Shown: piece after piece, positions 1 through 5,842 of the stretch
How positions within the stretch are numbered: the stretch's first letter is position 1
Layout of the letters: the number at the start of each line of letters is the position of its first letter
From: Nitrospira sp.
GTDB taxonomy: Bacteria; Nitrospirota; Nitrospiria; Nitrospirales; Nitrospiraceae
Length of the DNA stretch: 6,292 nucleotides
NCBI GenBank assembly: GCA_015904055.1
Contig: JABMDE010000079.1
Location: 9,091 to 15,382 of the forward strand
Reading direction: 5' to 3'
Notes under the pieces: generated by a model
What the model was told of the DNA's origin: nothing
Databases searched by the model: none
Seen by the model: only the letters and a program-made list of their open reading frames with translations
Made by a program: the position numbers and the translations under genes

Positions 1-1
1 C

Positions 2-193
2 ATGTTGTTGGGCGGGGACACGGGAAAAGAAACAGACGGGCACGATTGGAACAACATTCTCTAAAAGCTTGGCAGGTTGGAGTATGACCATCGCCTGGCT
101 CATCTGGCCTATAACAACAGCATTGTGCTGATGCTGGCATCCTTCGCCTGGGGCGGCTGGCTTCTGCTCCGCCACTATCGCCGCCGTACTTAA
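2..193 (+). pseudogene. 3' end of an upstream gene, frame interrupted by TAA at 62-64 (tentative)
   Basis: The frame beginning at position 2 is open from the window edge, meets TAA at 62-64, then stays open for 42 more codons to TAA at 191-193. The part after the first stop reads like real protein. It has an amphipathic stretch (KLGRLEYDHRLAHLAY), one hydrophobic helix of about 17 residues (from SIVLMLAS to GGWLLL) and a basic end (RHYRRRT), typical of a C-terminal membrane anchor. The part before it (about 20 codons) has similar codon use, and no convincing start codon with a ribosome site lies between 65 and the helix. I infer one coding region split by a nonsense change or a base error. 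Alternatively the upstream gene ends genuinely at 64 and the rest is non-coding. The family is not recognised. Confidence 0.3.
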
Positions 194-204
194 CCTCACC
201 CTCC

Positions 205-233
205 TTGTGTGCGTACAAGAACTCTTCTACGAT
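205..233 (+). promoter_or_regulatory. possible sigma-70-like promoter for the porin gene
   Basis: TTGTGT at 205-210 and TACGAT at 228-233 are separated by 17 bases. They match the consensus hexamers at 3/6 and 4/6 positions, and lie about 45 bases before the chosen porin start. The match is weak; it is listed because spacing and position fit and nothing better is seen between 194 and 279. That stretch otherwise shows no gene and no obvious terminator. Confidence 0.2.
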
Positions 234-279
234 GGGCCGCCGAGGGGCGGGTATTGCCTCGCGTCGTGAGTGTACGAGC

Positions 280-1449
280 ATGAAGTCCTTTTATCTGCTG
301 CTTCTCGTGGTACTGGTGTCTCCGACCGCATACGCGTTGGGTGCGTCGGAGAGGGAACCGTCTCCAGCCACAAATCAGGCCGTACCACCCGCTGGCTGGC
401 GTTATGGCGCGTACCTCGACATCGGCGGCATCGTCAATTTCAATGTGCCGGAGAACGATCTCTGGCGCAGCCGGGCCACGGCGTCTCGGCACAACCAAGC
501 CGCTCCCAATATGGTGTTGGCCTCTGTGCGGAAGGATGCGAGCGAGGTGTCACGCTGGGGAATGGAGTTGGGTGTACAGGGCGGCTACGATTCCGTGGAT
601 TTTGCGTTTCTGCAAGGAGAACCGAAGGTCGGCGGGGCGGACGTGCTTCGGCACATCCATCGGGCAAATGCCTCATATCTGGCGCCGTTGGGCAACGGAC
701 TGACGATCACGGGAGGCCTCTTCAATAGTTTGCTGGGCTACGAATCGCTCTATGCCAAAGACAATGCGAACTACACGCGTTCCTGGATCGCCGACTATAC
801 CCCCTATATGATGTTCGGCATCAATGCAAAGTATCCCGTGAGCGAACAGTTGCTCGTGACAGCATTCGTTGTGAACGGGTATACGCATCTGTCTCATCCC
901 AACAACCAGCCGTCATATGGGACGCAGTGGTCGTACAAAGTCGCCTCTCGATTAACTGCGACGCAGACCTTGTACTGGGGGCCGGATCAGAGCAAGACAT
1001 CGCTGGAATTCTGGCGGCTCTATGGCAATCATATTGTGGAGTGGAAAGGCGACGAGGTCACGGTGGCTGTTTCCTATGATGTCGGGACCGAGAACATCGC
1101 CGATCAGCCGGGAAGCCCGCGGGCGTTCGTGATGGGCGGCAATGTGATGATGAAGTGGCATGTGGCCGGTCCCTGGTCCGTGGCGTTGCGACCGGAGTTC
1201 TACTGGGATCGGAACGGACGCTGGACCGGGGCGGAACAATTTGTAAAGGCCATCACATCCACGATTGAGTACAAGCTTCCGTATCGATGGACCAACACGA
1301 TGGTGCGGGTAGAACATCGCTATGACGAGTCGACCGGTGTCGGGGGCGGGTTTTTCAGGAGGGGCGAGATCAGTCCCGGTGTATTCGGGCTCGCGCCGTC
1401 CCAACATCTCTTGGTATTCGGGCTGCTCTGCGTCTTCGATTCACCGTGA
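280..1449 (+). CDS. OmpL-like outer-membrane beta-barrel porin (putative beta-barrel porin-2 family)
   Basis: The product has 389 residues. ATG at 280 is chosen because it directly opens a Sec signal peptide: MK, a hydrophobic run LLLLVVLV, then PTAYA with likely cleavage after Ala19. The same frame can be extended back to TTG at 205, but that would bury the signal peptide. The ribosome site is weak (GTGAG at 266-270). The mature part is rich in alternating aromatic/polar stretches and Gly/Asn/Tyr, as in outer-membrane barrels. The segment GGLFNSLLGYESLYAKDNANY and the later YTPYMMFGINAKYP resemble the conserved core of the OmpL-like porin family (PF07642). It probably forms a channel for small solutes in the outer membrane; the substrate cannot be told. 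The C-terminus ends FDSP rather than the usual terminal aromatic residue. The gene stands alone on the plus strand and converges with the lipoprotein gene, overlapping it by 9 bp. Confidence 0.85.
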   Translation: MKSFYLLLLVVLVSPTAYALGASEREPSPATNQAVPPAGWRYGAYLDIGGIVNFNVPENDLWRSRATASRHNQAAPNMVLASVRKDASEVSRWGMELGVQGGYDSVDFAFLQGEPKVGGADVLRHIHRANASYLAPLGNGLTITGGLFNSLLGYESLYAKDNANYTRSWIADYTPYMMFGINAKYPVSEQLLVTAFVVNGYTHLSHPNNQPSYGTQWSYKVASRLTATQTLYWGPDQSKTSLEFWRLYGNHIVEWKGDEVTVAVSYDVGTENIADQPGSPRAFVMGGNVMMKWHVAGPWSVALRPEFYWDRNGRWTGAEQFVKAITSTIEYKLPYRWTNTMVRVEHRYDESTGVGGGFFRRGEISPGVFGLAPSQHLLVFGLLCVFDSP

Positions 1450-1450
1450 A
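1440..1450. other. 11-bp palindrome holding both convergent stop codons
   Basis: The sequence TTCACCGTGAA is an inverted repeat of 5 bp around one central base. The plus-strand stop TGA (1447-1449, porin) and the minus-strand stop TGA (1441-1443 read in reverse, lipoprotein) sit symmetrically in its two arms. There is no space for a conventional intrinsic terminator between the genes and no T-tract is seen. Transcripts from either side probably run into the opposite gene before ending. Confidence 0.55.
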
Positions 1451-2163
1451 CGATCACCTGTGGGCGGGGTTCGGGATCGGCGCCATTCATCGACCGTCCG
1501 CTTCCCGAATTCAGCCAGCGCCGCTGTCTTTGCCTGAGCGAGCACCTGGCTGTCCTCCAACAGCACTGCCGATCCTGTCAACGTGGAACGACCGTCTACT
1601 GTCTGTGTTGCATAGAGTCGTTCGGTCCGTGTATCCCACAAACTGCTGTGGATCATAAACAACGCGTCGCCCACGGTGCCCGGAGCGACATAGGCTCCAA
1701 TCAGCGTGACATACCATGCGGCGTAGCCGTTGTTGTAGCGATCGACTGATCCGACTCCGTCCACGATGAGTACGGCATCTGCGTCATAGCGCGCGGCAGC
1801 CTGTCGGATTTTGGGGACGTCGTATCCGCGAATGGTCGAGTCCGCGAGGAGAAAGGTGTTTGTCACAATCCCTTCGTGCTGCAAGGGTGTCAGCTGTTTC
1901 AGCAGCGCATCCTTTTCCGAGTCTATCCACCTGGCCATTCGAATCTTGTGCCGGATCGGCAGTTCCCGTTCCACGAAATACAGGGCGAGTCGAAGCGGGT
2001 GGGGTGTATTCGGCATGTCCGCGTGGACATCAGCCGATACATGCTGAGCAGCCGGAATCTCTGCGATGCCCAATGCGGCGCGCATGGCGGCACGATCGAA
2101 TTCGGCGCTGCCAGCGCAGCCACCGGCCAGCAGCATGAGCAGCACTATCCAGTAGCGCGTCAT
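1441..2163 (-). CDS. predicted lipoprotein of unknown function
   Basis: The product has 240 residues. It begins with a lipoprotein signal (MTRYWIVLLMLLAGGC), so Cys16 is the likely lipid-modified residue after signal peptidase II cleavage. AGGC is an acceptable if not ideal lipobox. The start is supported by AAGG nine bases upstream (2173-2176 read in reverse) and by the ATGA overlap with the preceding dehydrogenase gene, which suggests translational coupling. After a flexible stretch, the pattern looks alpha/beta: strand RLALYFVE, a helix region with SEKDALLKQL, then KIRQAAARYDADAVLIVDG and a hydrophobic strand AWYVTLIGAYV. The order (effector strand, helix, 'RYDADAVLIV' strand) recalls rhombotarget-type and other envelope lipoproteins, but I cannot assign a family. 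Retention in the inner or outer membrane is unknown; residue +2 is Ala, which does not signal inner-membrane retention by the Asp rule. It is the last gene of the minus-strand operon. Confidence 0.8.
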   Translation of the reverse strand: MTRYWIVLLMLLAGGCAGSAEFDRAAMRAALGIAEIPAAQHVSADVHADMPNTPHPLRLALYFVERELPIRHKIRMARWIDSEKDALLKQLTPLQHEGIVTNTFLLADSTIRGYDVPKIRQAAARYDADAVLIVDGVGSVDRYNNGYAAWYVTLIGAYVAPGTVGDALFMIHSSLWDTRTERLYATQTVDGRSTLTGSAVLLEDSQVLAQAKTAALAEFGKRTVDEWRRSRTPPTGDRSR

Positions 2164-3116
2164 CGCGAGAGACCTTGAGGGGTGTGTCGCGTCTGCGAGA
2201 GTGCTTCCAGCGCCAAGAATAATGCGTGCGTTCCGCTGCGGCCGTGCCCCAGTGCGATGACCCTGCGGTATAGCTCATGCACTAGCGTAAGGCCCGGCAA
2301 GGTGAGTCCCATCCGCTGTGCGTCGTCGAGAGCGATCCCCATATCCTTGACAAAATGTTCGACAAAGAAACCTGGATCGAAGTTCCGCCGGAGAATTTTG
2401 GGCGCCAAATTGTCCAGTGTCCAGCATGCGGCGGCTCCGTTCCCGATCGAGGCCAGCACATGGTTCAGGTCGAGTCCGGCTGTGTGGCCGTAGAGCAGGC
2501 TTTCACAGACGCCGATCATTGTGCCGGCGATAACGATTTGGTTGCAGAGTTTTGCCTGCTGCCCGGCGCCCGTTTCCCCCTGGTGCACGATGGTTTTTCC
2601 AAGCCGTTCAAATACGGGACGTGCCCGATCAACGGCGGCCGCTTCGCCGCCGATCATGATCGACAGTACGGCGTTTCTAGCACCCAGGTCTCCGCCGGAC
2701 ACCGGAGCATCGAGGGCCTGAAGTCCTCTGGTCGACGCCGCATCGGCAATCTCCCGGCTCAATGACGGGTCTGTCGATGTCATATCGATGAGCATTGAAC
2801 CTGGTGTTGCGCAGGCGATCAGTGGTGTTGCGCAGGCGATCAGTCCATGCGGACCGAAGTAGATGTCGCGGACGTCCGCGGGGAACCCCACCATGGTAAG
2901 GGTTGCGTCTGACAGGGCGCAGACTGCGCCAGGGCTGTCCGCCCAGACGGCTCCACGATTGAGCAGCGGCTGGGCTTTTGATTTCGTGCGTGTATAGAGG
3001 GTGACGGGATAGCCGGCATCGAGGAGGTGTCCGCACATCGATGCGCCCATGACGCCGGTCCCGATCCATCCGATGCGGCTCTGAGCAGGAGAGAGTTGCT
3101 GCATGGGTGAGCGCAT
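2160..3116 (-). CDS. 3-hydroxyisobutyrate dehydrogenase-family NAD(P)-dependent oxidoreductase
   Basis: The product has 318 residues; the family is usually about 290-300. It is a cytoplasmic beta-hydroxyacid dehydrogenase that oxidises a short 3-hydroxy acid or reduces the matching semialdehyde. The N-terminal Rossmann fold shows IGWIGTGVMG (Gly19, Gly21, Gly24 bind the dinucleotide) and Arg43 in YTRTKSK, which may favour NADP. The substrate loop DAPVSGG is at 136-142, and the catalytic lysine is Lys189 in GQQAKLCNQ with conserved Asn192. The C-terminal helical domain contains HFVKDMGIALDDA. Exact substrate is unclear; glyoxylate/succinic semialdehyde reductases and tartronate semialdehyde reductase share these motifs. 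ATG at 3116 is kept, but ATG at 3104 is equally possible; neither has a clear ribosome site. It starts 9 bp after the DUF2207 stop and overlaps the next gene by 4 bp. An in-frame seven-residue duplication (LIACATP twice, residues 92-105) lies just before the strand PGSMLIDMTST. Confidence 0.9.
   Translation of the reverse strand: MRSPMQQLSPAQSRIGWIGTGVMGASMCGHLLDAGYPVTLYTRTKSKAQPLLNRGAVWADSPGAVCALSDATLTMVGFPADVRDIYFGPHGLIACATPLIACATPGSMLIDMTSTDPSLSREIADAASTRGLQALDAPVSGGDLGARNAVLSIMIGGEAAAVDRARPVFERLGKTIVHQGETGAGQQAKLCNQIVIAGTMIGVCESLLYGHTAGLDLNHVLASIGNGAAACWTLDNLAPKILRRNFDPGFFVEHFVKDMGIALDDAQRMGLTLPGLTLVHELYRRVIALGHGRSGTHALFLALEALSQTRHTPQGLSR
2802..2843 (-). repeat. 21-bp perfect tandem repeat (2 copies) inside the dehydrogenase gene
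   Basis: Two identical 21-bp units lie at 2802-2822 and 2823-2843, with one further matching base (T2844) so the exact frame of the unit is not fixed. Because 21 is a multiple of three, it adds seven residues without a shift. The absence of any base difference suggests a recent slippage or unequal exchange event. Confidence 0.95.
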
Positions 3117-3125
3117 ATCGATTTG

Positions 3126-5807
3126 TTAGAAACCTCTTCCACCGCCGCCGCCGAACCCTCCGCCGGAGAATCCTCCCGACGAGCCGCCGCCGCTGAATCC
3201 TGAGCCGCCGGTGCTCCGAGGCGCGGAGGTCATGACGGCGCCTGCGGCGGTGGACAGCTGCGAGAGGTTTCCGGTCAGATTCCGAGGGCGAAAGTCTGTC
3301 ATGTTCGCTCCGTGATACCAGGTACCGTCGAACGCGCGGGCCCAATTCTGCTCCACGCCCAACGCCATCGCAAACGGCAAGAACTTTTCAAACATCTCAG
3401 GGGTTTTGACGACGCGTTGAAAACGGTCGGACTCCACACGGGTAAGAAATTCCTCAAACCCGAGCACTTTCTCCAATGTTCGTGCGCCGCGCACCGTCCT
3501 GGCCGGCATCACCCATCCGAACCCGACAATGATGATCCCTGAGAGGATGCTGGCGGCCACGCCGGTTTGCAGCGCAACGCCGTAGTGCTCGCTGAGCCAC
3601 GTTGCCGCGAGGATCGATGCGAACATGACGAAAATGCCGATGACCATATAGACCTGTTTCACTTGATCCGGTCGTCGCGCATAGTAGCCGCGGCTCAGGA
3701 GTTGTCCAAAGAGATGGGACTTGATTCCATCCAGACGAGTGTAGAAACGATTTTCCAAGTCGGAGAGGGCGACGGTTGGTGTGTCCTCATTCGTGAAGAT
3801 TCCCGTGAGGACTGCTAGTTCATGGGGCTTCAACCCGGTCCATTCCGAAGCAGGCTTGAGCCGATGCAGAGAAAATGCCGAATGTGACCAGAGGCCGAGG
3901 AGTTGGGATGTTTGCTGTTCCTCGATCCGCAGAAAACCGCGTATGGCAAGATCGACCAATGTGGCGGTGATATCGCGAAGGTCGGGAGAATGATCGACGA
4001 GCGTGCCGAGTTCCGCCGGCGTCAGCTGGTCTGGTGGTTCATAGGCCACGGTGATGGGTCGCAGTCGCGGATCGCGCCCACGGGTGTGCCAGAGATACCA
4101 CATGACTCCAAGGACGAGGATCGGCAGGGTGAGCGGCCAGTTTGAGCGAAGAAACAGCTGAGACAGCTGCAGCGGGCTGGGTTCGGCAACGAGCCCCTTG
4201 TTCCATCCGATCACCGCCGTGAGCCCCTCGCGGAATCCGAGCGCTCCGTGATACCAGGCGGGCGGCTGCGTGTAAATACCGTCGAACGCGCGGGCCCAAT
4301 TCTGCTCCACGCCCAGTGCCATGGCGAACGGCAAGAACTTTTCAAACATCTCAGGGGTTTTGACGACGCGTTGAAAACGGTCGGACTCCACACGGGTAAG
4401 AAACTCCTCAAATCCGAGCACTTTCTCCAATGTTCGTGCACCGCGCACCGTCCTGGCCGGCATCACCCATCCGAATCCGACGATGATGATCCCTGAGAGG
4501 ATGCTTGCGGCTACGCCGGTTTGCAGTGCGACGCCGTAGTGTTCGCTGAGCCACGTTGCTGCTAGGATCGATGCGAATATGACGAAAATGCCGATGACCA
4601 TGTAGACCTGTTTCACTTGATCCGGTCGTCGCGCATAGTAGCCGCGGCGCAGGAGCTGTCCAAAAAGATGGGCTTTGATTCCATCCAGGCGAGTGTAGAA
4701 ACGATTCTCCAGGTCGGAGAGGGCGACGGTTGGTGTGTCCTCATCTGTGAAGATTCCCTTGAGGACCGCAAGTTCATGGGGCTTCAGCCCGGTCCATTCC
4801 GAAGCAGGTTTGAGCCGATGCAGAGAAAACGACGAATGTGACCAGAGGCCGAGGAGTTGGGATGCGTGCTGTTCCTCGATCCGCAGAAAACCGCGTATGG
4901 CGAGATCGACCAGTGTGGCGGTGATATCGCGAAGGTCGGGAGAATGATCGACGAGCGTGCCGAGTTCCGCCGGCGTCAGCTGGTCGGGTGGCTCATAGGC
5001 CACGGTGATGGGTCGCAGTCGCGGATCGCGTCCACGGGTGTGCCAGAGATACCACATGATTCCAAGGACGACGATCGGCAGGGTGAGCGGCCAGTTTGAG
5101 CGAAGAAACAGCTGAGACAGCTGCAGCGGACCGGGTTCGGCAACGAGCCCCTTGTTCCATCCGATCACCGCCGTGAGCCCCTCGCGGAATCCGAGCGGGC
5201 GGGACATGCTGTAGAGAATTTCAGGCCCTGTGATCCGTACATCGGCCTGTTGTTCGCGCGCCCCATAGGCTCCGCTGAACGCAATCGCATTCACGCCGGT
5301 TGCTCCAGCCGGCAAGAGTACTCTGGCCGACACGGATTCGATCGGCATATCCCATTCGTCGCCGGTTACGTTCCAGTAGAGTTCGTCGTGATCTTCGAAG
5401 TATTTGAGCCCGTTAGAAACCTTGTACGTCAGGATGAGCGTTTTGGTCGTATCCTGTGCGCCCGGTACCCAGATCTTGAACGTTTGGTAGTGTCGGTTTT
5501 GAGAACGGTCGTATGTGAGGGGCGTCAGATGTTCGTCGGTGACGCTCACTATATCCAGGAATAATGTGTAATTGAATCCCTGCGGTGTGCGGTATTCGAC
5601 GGGGATATCGCGCATCAGCCCGTTCCAGGATCCGGAGAAGCGGGGCCGGATCGTTTCGGTGACGAGGAGTTCGCCGCTTGGGAGTACTTGGAGTTCGGCG
5701 TGAAATCGTTCGATAACCAGCGAGCGGGCATGGGCAACGGGGCTTCCGATTGCCAGAATCCAGCCCAAGAGAAGCATGAACATGTAGATGGGCCGAGGTG
5801 CATGCAT
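3126..5807 (-). CDS. DUF2207 membrane protein with tandemly duplicated membrane/cytoplasmic module
   Basis: The product has 893 residues, against roughly 550-650 for usual family members. Order: signal peptide (about 1-27, ending PVAHA); an extracytoplasmic DUF2207 domain (about 28-204, with RDIPVEYR and ELYWNVTG); module A (205-522); module B (523-834); and a 59-residue tail ending in a Gly/Ser/Phe-rich run (GGSGFSGGGSSGG onward), typical of proteins coupled to LemA. Each module has a helix after a linker (about 239-255, 557-573), a basic stop (WHTRGRDPRLRP), a winged-helix-like soluble part beginning YEPPDQLTPAELG, two helices (about 401-420 and 428-449; 719-738 and 746-767), and the family signature LPFAMALGVEQNWARAF. 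The modules differ at 11 residues plus a 6-residue gap (IYTQPPA in A, T in B). Function is unknown; it is presumed to act in the envelope with LemA. The start is uncertain: no clear ribosome site, with Met9 or Met11 as alternatives. It follows lemA by 35 bp. A joined-allele assembly artefact cannot be excluded. Confidence 0.9.
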   Translation of the reverse strand: MHAPRPIYMFMLLLGWILAIGSPVAHARSLVIERFHAELQVLPSGELLVTETIRPRFSGSWNGLMRDIPVEYRTPQGFNYTLFLDIVSVTDEHLTPLTYDRSQNRHYQTFKIWVPGAQDTTKTLILTYKVSNGLKYFEDHDELYWNVTGDEWDMPIESVSARVLLPAGATGVNAIAFSGAYGAREQQADVRITGPEILYSMSRPLGFREGLTAVIGWNKGLVAEPGPLQLSQLFLRSNWPLTLPIVVLGIMWYLWHTRGRDPRLRPITVAYEPPDQLTPAELGTLVDHSPDLRDITATLVDLAIRGFLRIEEQHASQLLGLWSHSSFSLHRLKPASEWTGLKPHELAVLKGIFTDEDTPTVALSDLENRFYTRLDGIKAHLFGQLLRRGYYARRPDQVKQVYMVIGIFVIFASILAATWLSEHYGVALQTGVAASILSGIIIVGFGWVMPARTVRGARTLEKVLGFEEFLTRVESDRFQRVVKTPEMFEKFLPFAMALGVEQNWARAFDGIYTQPPAWYHGALGFREGLTAVIGWNKGLVAEPSPLQLSQLFLRSNWPLTLPILVLGVMWYLWHTRGRDPRLRPITVAYEPPDQLTPAELGTLVDHSPDLRDITATLVDLAIRGFLRIEEQQTSQLLGLWSHSAFSLHRLKPASEWTGLKPHELAVLTGIFTNEDTPTVALSDLENRFYTRLDGIKSHLFGQLLSRGYYARRPDQVKQVYMVIGIFVMFASILAATWLSEHYGVALQTGVAASILSGIIIVGFGWVMPARTVRGARTLEKVLGFEEFLTRVESDRFQRVVKTPEMFEKFLPFAMALGVEQNWARAFDGTWYHGANMTDFRPRNLTGNLSQLSTAAGAVMTSAPRSTGGSGFSGGGSSGGFSGGGFGGGGGRGF
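3308..4243 (-). repeat. large direct repeat, unit encoding module B (936 bp)
   Basis: This copy encodes residues 523-834 of the DUF2207 protein and is directly followed on the plus strand by the other unit. By eye it differs from that unit at about 45-50 positions (near 5%) and lacks 18 bp. The outer borders fall at a shared CG dinucleotide (3306-3307, 4242-4243, 5196-5197). No longer homology, inverted repeat or transposase flanks the unit. Confidence 0.95.
4244..5197 (-). repeat. large direct repeat, unit encoding module A (954 bp)
   Basis: This copy encodes residues 205-522. It carries 18 extra bases (4259-4276 region) encoding most of IYTQPPA. The resulting PPAWY motif resembles the usual DUF2207 form, so this copy probably keeps the ancestral sequence while module B lost six residues. 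Long identical blocks, such as those at both module ends and around the EPPDQLTPAELG coding part, alternate with clustered differences. Confidence 0.95.
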
Positions 5808-5842
5808 AGGGAAGGAATGCCGAGCCGGCTGATCGGATGAGA

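Noticed and set aside
205..279. Longer N-terminus for the porin from TTG at 205
   Set aside because: It would put about 25 residues ahead of a clear signal peptide beginning at ATG 280, and no ribosome site precedes the TTG.
3130..3215. GC-rich CCG-type repeats as a regulatory or CRISPR-like array
   Set aside because: They are the reverse complement of Gly/Ser codons in the C-terminal tail typical of DUF2207 proteins, with no regular spacers.
2677..3345. 222-codon minus-strand frame spanning the dehydrogenase and DUF2207 tail
   Set aside because: It crosses two well-supported genes in another frame and its translation is an Arg/Pro-rich shadow without motifs.
3312..4947. Pairs of similar plus-strand open frames of 70-83 codons in the duplicated region
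   Set aside because: They occur twice only because the underlying repeat does. They are antisense to a well-supported gene, and their translations look like random Arg/Ser/Cys-rich shadows.
3308..5197. Large repeats as a transposon or insertion sequence
   Set aside because: No transposase, terminal inverted repeats or target-site duplication is present, and the repeats code for the host protein in frame.
5808..5842. Terminator or promoter between lemA and the DUF2207 gene
   Set aside because: The 35 bases contain a short AGCCGGCT palindrome, but no stem-loop with a T-tract and no convincing promoter hexamers.
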